Positions 22,677 through 35,700 are shown, numbered from the stretch's first letter. The stretch: 64,000 nucleotides of DNA from Coptis chinensis (GCA_015680905.1 CM027384.1:80509501-80573500), one strand, 5' to 3'. Notes: generated from the letters alone by a model not told the origin. Numbers and translations: made by a program.

Positions 22677-25462
22677 ATGGCAACACCAAACTTAGAATGT
22701 CGAATGTACGAATCAAAATACCCGGAAGTAGACATGGCAGTAATGATACAAGTGAAAACAATAGCAGACATGGGTGCATACGTGTCACTACTAGAATACA
22801 ACAACATAGAAGGAATGATACTGTTTTCTGAACTATCACGTCGTAGAATCCGAAGTGTGAGTAGTTTGATTAAAGTTGGTAGACAAGAACCCGTTATGGT
22901 TTTAAGAGTTGATAAAGAGAAAGGTTACATTGATTTAAGTAAAAGAAGAGTTTCTGAAGAAGATATTGCTGCTTGTGAAGAACGTTATAATAAAAGTAAA
23001 CTTGTTCATTCTATTATGCGTCATGTTGCTGAGACTCTCCACCTCGATTTAGAGGTATCGTCTCTTTTTTTGCTTAATTCAACTGCCCATTTATCATCAC
23101 ACAACTTACATCGTTATGATTAATGGATACTTTCATAAGTTATAATGTGTTATTGGGTGAGGTTTGATGGCATACTTGGGATCAATCTCACCTTAAGCAG
23201 GGAAAGGGGGATTTATGTTGTATTGATTAAAATATGTGTTATTGCCTTATTGGGACTGAACGAGTCGACTCGACTTGCCGAGTTATAACCCCCTCAGTTG
23301 TATAATGTGTCACCTGCAGATAAGTTGTTTTTCTTTCGCCTTGTTGCTTAAATTTACAACTCAGTTAGTGTCTTGTTCTATAATGTCGTTTGCATTGAAG
23401 GGAGCTGGTGGGAAGTTATATTCTATCTTAAGAAATGCTAAGCTATGATTTTTTTTTTTTCTCGTGTTGTTTTCTCCCTGTCTTTCGTAGTTCAATCACG
23501 CATTCAGTTTCTTATCCTTGGCAGGACCTCTATTTACATGTTGGCTGGCCCCTTTACCGAAAATATGGGCATGCTTTTGAGGTAGATTCTTTGGACCTCT
23601 CTTTTCCTTTTCTCTTATTGTTTTTGGGTTTTTATTTTTTTATTAGTATCTCCAATTATAGTTGGAGTGGTCTCTGCTCTTCTTAGGGAATTGGCCAGTT
23701 TTCTTTGTTTAAGTGATTTGTTCTTTCCTCTTTCCTTCTGTATATGTACCAGGCGCTCAAGTTAGTTGTGAATGATCCTGATTCGATATTAAATACTCTC
23801 ACTCGTGAAGTGAAAGAAGTTGGTCCTGATGGCCAAGAGGTAATATTGTGCAACAGACATGCTTGCTGGTTGCTAGTTACTAGTTGCTCTTACCTTTGTG
23901 TACTACTTAAGGGCATTCAACTAGTTAGCATTTATTTTGATCTTACAGGTCGCTAAAGTGGTACCTGCTCTCTCAGAAGATGTCAAAGATGCTTTAATAA
24001 AAACATTAGAAGGCTTAATGACCCCACAACCATTGAAGATTCGTGCAGATATTGAAATGAAATGTTTTCAGTTTGATGGGGTTCTTCACATCAAGGTACT
24101 GATTGAAAATTCAGTTCACCCAGCATCAAATTTTGAACTCCGTGCTTATGTTTAGAAATGCCGTATGTGGAAGTCACAGTTTTTTGGTATGTTATTGTAG
24201 GAAGCTATGAGGAAAGCTGAAGCAGCTGGAAATAGTGATTGCCCTGTGAAAATCAAACTGGTGGCTCCCCACTCTATGTTCTTACTGACTCAGACACTTG
24301 ACAAGGTAAGTATGGAACTTTTTGGTAGTGTAGAGTTCTTCACTTGCTGTGATTTATACCTTTTATTTAGTTTACACTTGAGTATTGGAGCCTTTTATAT
24401 CTTTATTAGTAAGCTGAACTTTTCCAATATCATTTGGACATTGAGCCACGATCACAGCACCTATAAAGGAAAATTGTTTTCGTATACTAACAATTCATTC
24501 TCTACACTATAGTTACTTCTGCTGTCTGTCAACAACTAGGTATATGGATCCTTTTAGTTTGTTCGAGATTTTTCAGAACTTTGTTGTGTGGCTAATTATT
24601 CTAATATTCCAGAAACAGTTTCTTTTAATCTAACACTAATGCATACCAACCAAAACAAACTCTAGTTTAGTTTGAAACATCCTAAAATTTTGCGAGGTGG
24701 AGCAGTCTGCTATAGGTTGCAGACTTACAGTTATTAAATGTGCTTTAACTAGATTTGGTTTGACCGACTTCCTGAATTCAATAGTTAGCAAGAGAACACT
24801 TAGAAACTGTATAATAGTTTTGATTCCTATCCTTTTTCCGGTTCCAAACGACAAGGACATAAATTAAAGAAGAACTAGCACTCTGTGCACGGTCAATGAC
24901 CGTGATAATTCACACTTGTATGCTACGCACGTTTCTCCAAAAAAAATGGAATTCACGTGAGAAAAAAAAAAACAATTTTTTATATGGTCCACATAATTAA
25001 GAAAGAAAAAAAAAATGGGGTCGAGCAAACACGAAGAAACAGCTTCCCGGCTAGCTCCCTTGCACCTCATTATATAGTAGACAATATGACCGTGATATAT
25101 ACAAATGCATGTATGAATTTATATATTTAAACTAAATAATATAATTTTATTTAGATGGGTTCATTACGTAGTACACAAAAAAAGAAGAAAAATATTTTAA
25201 TTTTAAATTATGTTTTTACCTTTGTATTTATTTTAAATTTTCAATCCTAATATGTACTTGGTAGGCGTAATATCAAGAATTGGGAGGGGGTAAAATCGGA
25301 AAACGAAAAATTGTCTATGCTATAGTAATTTATGCACTTGAGTAAGGATATTTTAGGAACCAAAATTTATAATTACGGTTTGACCCTTAAATTTAATTCA
25401 CTTTATCAAGTATATTGTGTATTGTAATACAATGAAAAAAATGGGACAAAAGTGGAAAATGG

Positions 25463-25494
<32 letters not shown>

Positions 25495-26947
25495 TCTTTT
25501 TATTGTTTCTTGGTTTGTCGACACATGGCGTGCAAAAGTTAACAAAGTGGCCTAATGATGACAAATTTTGAGCCCCACGTGTACAAAGAAAAGCATATTA
25601 TACTTGAATGACATACATACCCTTATATAAAATTATATTTACTCATTTTATAGTGTTTTTGTATTGTAATATCAATAGTTGGGTGGGGGTAAAAGGGAAA
25701 TGAAATGTTAGTGGAGTCGAAAAGTTCTGTTGGTGGGACGTTTTACCCTCCACTTATTCAAGATATTACAAAATGTTCCTAAAATAACAACCATAATGCA
25801 AAATGGGAAAATGGTATTGTAGAGTGGCCTTCTCTCTTTATAGTAGTTAGATATGTTTCCTATCACAAATAGTGGTGATTTAAGTTTAATTGCATCAGGT
25901 TTCATTCAAATTGATTTGTTCAGGACTCGTTGGCTGTGGCTTGTCTGTACTTATGAAACATGTCATTACAAAACCATTATTTGCAATGGCTGAATGTTTG
26001 ATATTTAGATGTAATTAATTAGGTCAGCTTCGAGAGCGATTTATACAATTATACCAATGAAATTGTTTACCAAGTGCATTACAATTAAATCAGGGAAAGG
26101 TAATTATAAACAATTTAAAAACCTTTGGAAGTTCAGAATTTAACCAAGGAGGTTGTACATAACAATTGTGAATACTAGTCAGCATGTTGTTAGGCTGACG
26201 ATTATCTATAGTATTAATTGAAAAGAAAGACCAATAGCATTTAGTTTGTATTGAACTCTTGGTGTTTCCGAAGATGTTCTGAACTCTCCCAATACTGAGG
26301 CCTGAGATGTCTTCTTAGTTTGTTACCTAAAGGTTTGTATATCTTGTTATTCATATCATGTTAATTTAGGTCACCGTCCTCATGATATGTGATTTGGTTA
26401 TTTCAATTAAGGAAAAAAATAAATAAAAAAATAAAAAAACTTAAATTTCCGATTTGCAATATTTCGCTGTATGTAGGTGGGTTTGACAAGGTATACAGTG
26501 TTTTTCTTTCTGATATGCAGGAGCAGGGAATGTTGGTTCTCACCAGCGCAATTAAAGCTTGCACTGAAGCAATCGACAAACACAAGGGGAAACTTGTTGT
26601 GAAGGAGGCGCCAAGAGCCGTAAGTGGCATCTCCTTCCTGCTTTTTCTTGTGACTGTACTTCCTTGGAACTAGTTTCACACATTCCGCAAGAAATAATCT
26701 TATTTCTCGGACATGGGAGCATTCTTGAGTCCAACCCGAGTACATTTCCTCCTTTGTTCTTTTTAACACGGTGACTTTCTAAACAATGTAGGTGAGTGAA
26801 CGAGATGACAAGCTGCTGCAAGAACATATGGCAAATCTTCGTCATGCCAATGAGGAGATTAGTGGCGACGAAGGTAGCGATGAAGAGGAAGATACAGGGA
26901 TGGGAGAAATTGATCTGGAGAACTCTCCTGCTGGACTACAAGATTAG
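22677..26947 (+). CDS. eIF2A (eIF2-alpha): eukaryotic translation initiation factor 2 subunit alpha
   Basis: Cytosolic eIF2-alpha, the regulatory subunit of the GTP/Met-tRNAi-binding eIF2 complex. Seven exons: 22,677-23,054, 23,525-23,581, 23,753-23,839, 23,949-24,095, 24,201-24,305, 26,521-26,619 and 26,792-26,947, all phase 0 with GT donors and AG acceptors. They join into 342 codons plus TAG, close to the ~344 aa of plant orthologues. The N-terminal S1/OB domain (about residues 14-90) contains [17 protein letters not shown]. The GCN2 phosphorylation site is Ser54 (ELSRRRIRS), equivalent to mammalian Ser51. The helical domain and C-terminal alpha-beta domain ([12 protein letters not shown]) follow, then an acidic tail ([15 protein letters not shown]). 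The ATG was chosen because it starts the conserved protein and has a strong context (GCCATGG). The frame is also open 49 codons upstream, through the tRNA. Intron 5 is 2.2 kb and holds a Helitron remnant and a 28-base A tract. Likely functional. Confidence 0.96.
24875..25081 (-). mobile_element. Helitron remnant in eIF2-alpha intron 5
   Basis: On the minus strand it begins TCTACTATATAATGAGG (25,081 downward), a typical plant Helitron 5' end, and finishes with a palindromic CACGGTCA/TGACCGTG hairpin (24,888-24,904) followed about 10 bases later by the terminal CTAG (plus 24,875-24,878), with host T next on the minus strand as expected. The base before the 5' TC is G, not the usual A. At 207 bp it is non-autonomous. 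It lies far from either splice site. Confidence 0.55.
25463..25490 (+). repeat. poly(A) tract, 28 bases
   Basis: An uninterrupted run of A inside eIF2-alpha intron 5 followed directly by TTTTT, so it could form a short A/T hairpin. It could also be the tail of an old retroposed sequence, but no body is recognisable. Confidence 0.7.
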
Positions 26948-29246
26948 GCATGGAAGTAAACCTGCTGTTTTTGAGCCCCTTTTACTTTAATCCTTCTGAA
27001 TTGCATAGAACCAGTTCAGAGGATTCTGTTATGAACGTCATTTCAGAGCCCAGCATTTTATTCAACATGAGGCTGATTCCGCTGGCTTATGTGGAAGATC
27101 TTGTTGAATACCTTACAAGTATGTCGCTTAACAAATTTGAAACCAAGTTCAAACATCATGTGTTGAAATTACTTGTACTCATTGACAAAAAGTCGGTTGA
27201 TTTTTGTTGTTGTAGTGTTCTGAGCGTGATTGCCCTTGTTAGAGAACCAGTCAAGATCTAGGTTATCTCCCATAATATGTTGAGAAAGAACTTGTTATTA
27301 AATAGCTTCAACTGTATCACAGTGGGGAAGAGATAACAGAGCTCCTTCCGTTCCTTGTGAGTCAAATTAAGTGAACTTCTCTTTAAGTTTTTGTATGGTG
27401 GGAAGGTTATCTCCTAACCGAAGCCTAAATTTTAGTTTTCAATCGTATTTGCTATTTTTCTGTATCCGGTGTTGTGCTCATTGGTAACTTAGTTGGATGA
27501 GCTTCTGATTTCTGAGCGTAGAAGTGTATAAGCTGATTATATAGTACCGGACTACCTGGCCTGATGGATGATGACTCCAAACCATAGAACTTCTTCCACT
27601 GGGTTATTGGTATCAAGACTTTTGAATGGTGTAGGCAGAATTGGCCAGTAAATGTTGAATGTGTCAAATTTGGGTGTTTGTCGTCATAAAGAACAGATGA
27701 TACAGCATTTGGTTGCAGGATGGCTTGTGGGTTACAAATTTCTCGATAAAATGGTTTGGAATGAAGCCATGGATACAGCCAGAAATGCTTACCGTCTTAC
27801 CGTCAATCCAAGAGGAATTCCTAAAACTTCTTGATGAAACAAGTAGAGGAATCCCTTCACTCATACCCCGCCTGATTTTTCCCCAGAGTAGACTTCTATT
27901 TTGCCTCCAGGAACTTGAGAGGGTTGAGAATTTTTTTGGGCCATCAGAATTCTGCTAGAGATGGGACGGCCCACTGGCCCAGACCAGCTCCTATCCTGAT
28001 CAAAGTCATCAAACACAGCATAATCGTAGATTCGTAGACGTTATTGGGTGGCAACGCAAGTTGTGTGTACGTTAAGCACAAAGGGACGAAAAAGAACCAC
28101 ATTATTTCATATAATTGCGTTCCTACTGTTCTATGTACTCGTAATAGCATTTTACCTCCGCATCTATGCTTCATTTTTCCTCCACAAATTATGATTATCC
28201 ACCTGAACTATCAAAGTTCTCTCCTGAAACAATGACACAGATTATGTTGCTTATTGATAGAACTAGAATATATTGAGAAACAGTTTGCCCGCATTTCATC
28301 TCTCCCTTTCTTCCCTTTCTTTCGTTTTCTACCCTTTTCATATTCGACAAACAAATAAAGAGCAGGAAATCTTATCCTCAATTTTTTCATTACCTAGCTA
28401 GTCGTTATCCCAACTTTACATCTTAGTCATGTTACTTTTGTCGGTTCACATGAACAATCAGAAGCAGCTTCAAGAATATATAAAAGTGATTGGAAAATGG
28501 AAAAAAGCTATATTAGTTAAATTATTATTACCCTGGATGCAACAATAGTACATTACTAAAGAGGTTGAAGATATGGCGTGTGTTCGATTTGCATGGGGAA
28601 ATCTTTCCACCGGGACATCACTTTTTAGTTAAATTGACTATGAATTTCAAAATTGGTAAACCCGTGTTGCCGTGTTTGCAATTGCAGGATCTAAAATGAG
28701 AGAATTATGCTGGTGCATGGTACCAGACCAACACAAAGGAATTTGCTACGTGCAGATGCAAGTAAAGAAGTACTTGTTTCAGTTCTCTTTAATTGTCTAA
28801 TGTCTGTAGTTATATACATGGATGCCGTATATGGTTAGCCAATTGAAGCCACCTAGCCTGGCAGTTTGATTTTCCTGTTAATATTTTTGATGAACATACT
28901 GTTAGAAATTTGGTACACTTTATTGTCGTTAATTATTTCACAAGCTTAGAACTAAATTTCAGGTCAGATAGGTTTTAAAGCAGATTATGATCTCATAAGG
29001 ATTCCAACCAAACATATTATTATACTTTAACAGATGCACTTAAATTCTATTTTCATTTTAAATGGACAAGGTCACAAGGGTCAAGGAAGGAATGATCAAC
29101 TTTTTACCTGATGCACTCTTGGAAGAATGGTCTACAATAAATGATCTATGTTGAGTTGCTTATTCTTTAGGCTATAGGGCTGTTCCACAGGTGATCTGAA
29201 TTAGAAGTTTGTGAATTTCATGTCTAGAAGTTTACTATATTTACCT
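26948..29246. other. eIF2-alpha 3' region and intergenic DNA, no gene
   Basis: The first few hundred bases include the 3' UTR; no single polyadenylation signal stands out. Short frames at 26,950-28,240 have no recognisable domain and no consistent strand. The rest is AT-rich. Confidence 0.5.
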
Positions 29247-31361
29247 ATTTCAATAGGAGTTTTTTTTACTTAACCCCAAAACTAAGTAGCATTTTGATTT
29301 AATCCTTCATTTTTAAAATCCTTTGACTTAGCTCCCCAATCCGGATTGATATTTTACTTCTTGATAATATTGTCCTTCTTCTTCATCAACCATGGAAATA
29401 AATTCTACTACCAAACAAAAAACAAATGTGATAAATTTCAAAAGAGGTTGTGTACTATCCATACTAACCCCAAATCAACTCAAAAATTGAATCCCCATCT
29501 TGTAATTGGTGCACAAAACTTTTTTTTTTTTTTTCTTAAAGAGAACATACTATTTTTTATTTTATTTTTTTTTGTTATATTTTTTGTGAAAAACATAAAA
29601 CATGGAGTTATAAAGTTTGTTTATATTTATTGTGTATATGAATTGGCTTTTACCTTTAATTGTGTCTTGTTTTAGAGGTTGGATCGTGTATAAACCCAAT
29701 TCATACTCTTTAATCTTACATGTCTCAACTCCTCGGTTTGATGCGGGATGAAAAATAATCGTGATTTGAATTGATCGCCTAAACCCATTTGGGTTGTCTA
29801 CATACCTCTTTACTAAGGAATCAAGCCAAGACCAGTAGTTCTCCTTTTTTCTCTCATTTCTCTCCCTCACTTTCTTGTGGACTAGCCTTCTCTTTTTCTC
29901 CTCCTCAAACCCTATTCCTTATGGGCTTTATATACTCTTCCTTAAGTTTTCTCCTAGCCCTTAATCTTTATTTCCTATCTCATGGTCCAAAATTACCCAC
30001 TTGTCTCTCTCTACCCAGTTTGAGTTAAGTTCCTGTACTCCTATCTCATGCAAGTGTTATCTTTTGGGCCTCTTATACATGTGATGTTACTGGTCACAAA
30101 TATGGCTACTACAGATCGCCATTTTGTAGGAATTAATTTTCATAGTTGATGACTTGATGAAGAAGAATGGCAATATTGGCACAATGTAAAATATTAACCT
30201 GGGGGGAGGGGGGGTGATAAAATAAAAACAATCGATTTCTCTAACTTATTCTTATGCTATAAATTATTATTTCCTACTCTCACATATATATTCATGTAAT
30301 ATATAGAGTACGGAGTTGTTCCACTCTTAATTATCTAGACCTAAACAAATTTAACTAATGGCAAACGAGAAAACAGTGGTGAGAACAATATTTATAGATG
30401 TGAATTTATACTACAAAATTTAACTTATGAATTTAACTTATACTAATTTATCTAAGCAATAAAATATAACTTGAATAAAATATAGAGAAGAATAAAAAGA
30501 GTTTGAATCTACTTTGATGAATTCCTAACATGCTATCATAGAGTTGTTTAGAAAATCCTAGTCTTTATATTTTCACATAAGGTGCAAACATAAAGACTAG
30601 ACCTTTAATGATCCCTAATCAATTATAGTATCTCTAGTCATAACTAATTAGCATGAGAGAAAGTTTGTTCACATTTTCATGGCAAACTCACTATTATCTA
30701 GTCCAGATTAATTTTCTTTATTTCTAAGTAGAGAAAAACCTAGACTTGAAGCTCTTAAACAAATACCATATTCTAACAAATCAAGTCATTATCAAAGCTT
30801 CATTTAAAACCCTTATAATGAAGGTTTAGTGTTGATTCATGGGACTATTAGGAATAAAAGAATAAAAAGAAAACATAGTAATAATAAGAAATTATTTTAA
30901 ACTAAAAACTTAAAATGTTTTAATGGAGTTTGAGGCTAGAAACATAAACCCTAAATTATTCTAAACTATGGGGGAAGGGGTGAAATCGAGAGGAGAGTTT
31001 TTGTTTATGCCCTAAACTTCTTTATAAAGCAAATGTTTAGTTTACAATTTCGTGCATGGGCTTGGGAGCTGTGTTTTGGGCCACTAAATCAAGCCCAAAA
31101 CCTAATTACTTAAGTTCAAAAGGGTCCTAACTACTGAAATTTACTACAATACTTTTTTCGTCAATTTTTAATTCTCTGATTGGGTTGAAGCCTAGACCAT
31201 TAGAAAGCTCTTTCCGAGTCAGTCGAATATTATTAAGGAGTTTAAACTATAGTTTTGGGCTTTTATCAGTGGGCTAAGTAAAATAATTTTAAAAATGGGG
31301 GTTAAGTAAAAACGTTACATAGTTTTTTGGGGTTTAAGTAAAAAAAAACTCCATTTAAATA
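29247..31361. mobile_element. Mutator-like TIR element carrying a nested solo LTR
   Basis: Imperfect terminal inverted repeats of about 85 bp: left from 29,256 (GGAGTTTTTTTTACTTAACC), right ending 31,352, its reverse complement reading GGAGTTTTTTTTTACTTAAA. They flank an AT-rich, non-coding body. Outside them are 9-bp direct repeats, ATTTCAATA (29,247-29,255) and ATTTAAATA (31,353-31,361), with one mismatch, the length expected for Mutator-like elements. A solo LTR of the 9.6-kb retrotransposon family is inserted in it at 30,215-31,268. No transposase; the element is non-autonomous. Confidence 0.6.
30215..31268 (-). repeat. solo LTR of the 9.6-kb element's family
   Basis: Starts TGATAA and ends GGGCTTTTATCA, and shares in order many blocks with the LTRs at 6,241 and 14,707: GTTCCACTCT, a GTGCATGGGCTTGG block, AAGCCCAAAACCTAATT, GAAAGCTCTTTCCGAG and CTATAGTTTTGGGCT. 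It is clearly more diverged than those two are from each other, so it is older. No body or second LTR is adjacent, as after LTR-LTR recombination. The flanking 5-mers GGGGG and GTGGG differ at one base. Orientation was assigned by comparison with the full element. Confidence 0.75.
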
Positions 31362-32000
31362 TGAATCCTAATGAGGAGAGAATCTCTCATCACAAAAAAC
31401 GCTCAAGATTGTAAGTTGTTATATTAGAAGCGAATCTCATCCCAAAAAGAAAACAAAACCATTTTGTTTGTATCTGATGTAACTAGCAATGAAAATAATT
31501 GAAGAAGGAAAAAATACAACCAAAATGACACTTTAACCCTTGTCTTCCTCGCTCATCTCTTCTTAAGTTCTCAACTTTTGTTCATGTTATTAAGACTGGG
31601 TTTATTAAGACCCATAAATCAAACAGGAAATTTGTACAGGCTGGATAAACAACAAAATCATTGCTTTTAATATTGAACAAGAAACACCACACATGAATTA
31701 TATCTTGCATGTACTTCCTAAAGTTTTCAAGCATTCTGAGAACAAAATGTGAAGATTATTAAGCTATTAGTTTGATCAAGTAAATTAACGAAACAATGTC
31801 GTCGTGATTTCATATTGATTGCTTATTTGTGTTTGATACATTGAGGGAAAAACAAGGTAAATAGAGAGAAGAAGATGATTAGAATTTATTTTTGTTTTTA
31901 TGTTGACTTATATGTATTGAGATGCGTGCACTCTATCTTACGGCTCTTGACAAGTGCGCTCTAATTGGAGGAGAGATCGATCTCTCCTTACTATTTGCTT
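31362..32000. other. no gene seen; AT-rich spacer
   Basis: No open frame of interest, RNA gene or transposon terminus recognised. Confidence 0.5.
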
Positions 32001-32796
32001 TTAAATATGGGTCGCAGTATTGACACCCTACTTTATGGAATTGGCACCCCTTTGACCAATTCAAAGGTACTGGTACCCCTCCATTAATCACATAAAAAAC
32101 ATTCACAGCAAGAAGTTGCCGCGAGATCACATAATCCACGGCATCGAATTGCCGCGATATCCCATATCCCACGGATATTGTTGTCGTTAGTCTTTTTTTC
32201 TTTTAAATTTTTTTTAATAGCCACCGTAAAAAAAGTTAGTTGCTGCGAGATGGTTGTGTTCACTAAAATGGAGTCTTTGCTTATGTTAATTATCAAAATT
32301 CTTCTTCATTAATTTGATCACAAGTTTTTCTTATAACATATTAAAATATTTGTTGTGAGATAGTAAAATTATGTCTCGATTATACATTTTTTTTTTTATG
32401 GTTTTGGTGTTATTCTTGGAGTGTATAAAGAAATTTTAAAAAAGAAAATGAGGTATCTATATGTCGTGTGTGTTCAATACATAAAATTTGAAGTGAAAAA
32501 AAATAAAAAACACAAAAAAATTATTCCGCAATAATTCCCTGCTGTGGGATATGGGATCTCGCTGCAACCCGATGTCGTAGATTGTGCGATCTCGCATACC
32601 GTGGATTGTGTGATTTTGCGGCAACTGTCTGTCGTGCAATATGGAATCTCGCAGCAACCCGATGCCGTAGAACTATCCGACATGTGGAATGTAAATGAAC
32701 ATATAATGAATAACATTATTGTTTTATTTTTTACTAAAGGGGTATCAATCTCATCAGGTGTGGTGTGATTGTGTCAATACCGCGCCCCTTAAATAT
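32001..32796. mobile_element. 780-bp TIR element with 8-bp target duplication
   Basis: Element 32,009-32,788. The left end GGGTCGCAGTATTGACAC and the reverse complement of the right end, GGGGCGCGGTATTGACAC, match at 16 of 18 bases. Both sides are flanked by TTAAATAT (32,001-32,008 and 32,789-32,796), a perfect 8-bp duplication. Longer subterminal inverted repeats (about 32,110-32,175 against 32,540-32,605) share GCGAGATC, CATCG and CCCATATCCCAC blocks. The centre is AT-rich and non-coding. 8-bp duplications suggest hAT or some Mutator-like families; the GGG-type terminus is not a standard hAT CAGGG end, so the superfamily is left open. Confidence 0.75.
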
Positions 32797-35700
32797 TGGA
32801 GAATTTAGTTTACTAATTGCCTTAAAATAACTTCTAAAACTTAAGACAGTTTTTTTAACTTTTACCATTTCTTGGATTGAAGGATTTATTAGAAAGCAGA
32901 AGACAGTGATTTTCCACCAAATCTTTGTTTTGACTTGTATATCATTATTAATTTTGGACTTTTCACTTATATCCTGACGTGTACTCCATCGCCACTTGAA
33001 GAAGTTGCTAGTCCTTCTTCCTATAGTGAATTCGATGTCGTTGTTGTAATTCTTTTTCATTATATATCGTAGGGCCTCAATGATACATTAGGGCCCCAGT
33101 TATCAAAACAATAAATCCCAAGTTCGCTCTTGCAACCTTTTTCATTATTTGAAGTTTTGAACTGATGAACTATGAAGTAGGGCGTAATAACAAAATAGCA
33201 ATTGGCTAACACCCTTTAATGAGCACCATTCAGCTACCATCATTAACCTACAGAAAGCATATAGTATGTTCTTTGATCACCTAAATGCAATTATTGATGT
33301 TACAACTTACAACTATATTTTAAAGAAAATTTCATTAAATTCCAATCAACTAGTACTTAGCTTTATTATGAACAAAATATAATGCATATTGTAGTGTAGT
33401 ACAAGCCCACACGTGTAATACTTTTTGTAATTTTAGTTTCCTTATCTCCTCCTTATTTAGTTTTTGAAACAATTTTATATTATTTCTTTGATGGAGAGTT
33501 GCATAGTAGTATTTTATTTTTTAGTTAATAAGAAACAGAAAAAATAAAGCATGGGAGTATTTTTATTGGGGTATGTGGTGTCGTACTTGGAGGCAGATTG
33601 TATAGCAGTATTTTAGCATATATAATTATATATTCCTTTCATCCATACGTCAATAATAGTACTGCCGAAGGTGCAGACAAGACTGGACAGTACTAGTTGC
33701 TTTTAAAACACCCCCATTCCTTTGTGTGTGTTTCAACTTTCATCTTCAAGTTATTTTTCTCTCTCTTTATAAATGTTTTCACCACATTTGTGAGAGGTGT
33801 GAAACTCGAAGTAGTACTATCGGCTGGTAAGAGGGGAAGCACATCCTATCAATGGATTGTAAACACTGAGACAAAAACAAGCAATTCAGCTTTAGCTTTG
33901 CTTTTTCCATTCTCTTATCTAATGACATTACTCCTTTTGCTACAACAATCAAACACAAGTACGATAAAGACACGAACGGCACATCTATGAGTTCTATCAA
34001 ATCAAGCACAGATAATTTGGTATTTTCTGCACCACTTCAACAACAAGAGCCATAAAGTAACACAAGTAACACTGTAACAGACAGTCCCACAGAGGCACAG
34101 AATACAAAAGATTTAGAATACGTTCATTCCTTGGGACATTTCTCCAATATTTTCTGCGATATATGGAGAGTATGTTAGGGTATGAGATATCAATAGTATG
34201 CTCGAATCATGAGGGTTGAAACTGAAAATGAACTTCGATCTTGCTGAGAATTGATAAATGAATAAAAATAAGTGGGATGAAATTATTTACAGTAGGCTTC
34301 AGTAATAATTTCAGGTGATTGCACAAGAAAACAGAAAAAATGGCCTTCTAGAATTAGAGCTGGGGGCAATTATGACCAAGTTATCCAGTGAGCTTAGAAA
34401 ACCCTTGGCCAATATCTTCACGATTATACTTGATTGGTAATGCACCTAAACATTATAGTAGAGTCTAGAACCAAAATCTTGTCGGCAACAACAAATACTA
34501 CTTCAATGACAAGTCATGAGAATGTCTAAAATATGAATGCCATCAAGCATATAAACAATAATAAAAGAAAGTGATGATAATATTCAAAAATACGTAACAA
34601 AATATATAATGAATGTCATGAATCTCAAATTTAGATACCATCACTACTTTGATTACATAATTTGTTAACCATGTGTTCTCCTAATACATAAAACAAAGAA
34701 TCTAATGAGTTGTTATTGTACACTTGGGTATTGAGATTAATTGAAATTATATAAAATGAAAAAAGAAGGGGAGAGATACACCTCAGCCAAGAGTTGAGAT
34801 GAACTGACATGCTATATCCCTATGCTAATATGCAATATATATATATATATATATATGGAGGTAGTCCATGAGCTTACACACGCACGCGCACACACACCAA
34901 ATGGGCTACCTCAATGGCCAAGATCTCATCCTACTGGGGGGTAGAAAACTTGAGCCCAATGTAGTAAAGAGGATGAACATGATGACTTAAGCAAGATAAT
35001 TGGGAGGTGGGATGAGATTTAAAAATTATTTTCTTATTTCAAGGGATTCTTAACCAATGATTGATGAGTTTGTGCAAGGCTAGAAGTGGTCGGCTGCTAG
35101 TCTTCTTCATTCTTAGGTGGCTGCTGATGAAAAAAAATGACAAATACTTCATTTCTTCATTCTATATTCTAATTTTGTTGTTTTCTAGTTTTCTTCTTCT
35201 TAAGTTGCTTTCATACAAGAAAAGTAATACTATCACCATTATAGAATATAGATAGAAAGAGAGGGGCCACCTTTCAATGTTCGTCTTACTTACCTCTTCA
35301 TTCCAAAATCACAAGAAGTCTGAAATCAAGTTACAGTGTATATGTATGTGTGTGTGCAAGTGTGAGTGTTGGAAGAGGGGGGGACCTGATTTGAACTGCA
35401 AAATTATGCACGTGTGCCATTACAACTGATATTACCCCCGGGTGTATTGCTGATTTGGGACCATTTTGCGTAGTAGACTAGTAGTAAGCAACATGAGCTT
35501 GGCTGCTTCCATCTTCCACCATTTTCCCACCTATGCACACTTCCTTTGAGTTCAAACTCAAAACTTTGAACAAAATGTTAAGAACAAAAAAAATAGCATA
35601 TCATGCACATTAAATTAGAATGTCATGATCTACAACAATATATCATCAAATTTTGTTTTCCTAAAGCAATTTCACTATCTAAATGAATGGATCACTAAAC

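Noticed and set aside
23385..23406. miR159-like 21-mer (TTTGCATTGAAGGGAGCTGG) in eIF2-alpha intron 1
   Set aside because: About four mismatches to miR159 and no complementary arm within 200 bp to form a precursor hairpin.
27660..27965. Overlapping frames on both strands after eIF2-alpha, with a miR166-like TGGAATGAAGCCATGG word
   Set aside because: The word does not match miR166 well enough, no hairpin partner is visible, and the frames have no domain.
30199..30214. G-rich run before the solo LTR as a polypurine tract
   Set aside because: By comparison with the full element, this LTR runs on the minus strand, so the tract is on the wrong side.
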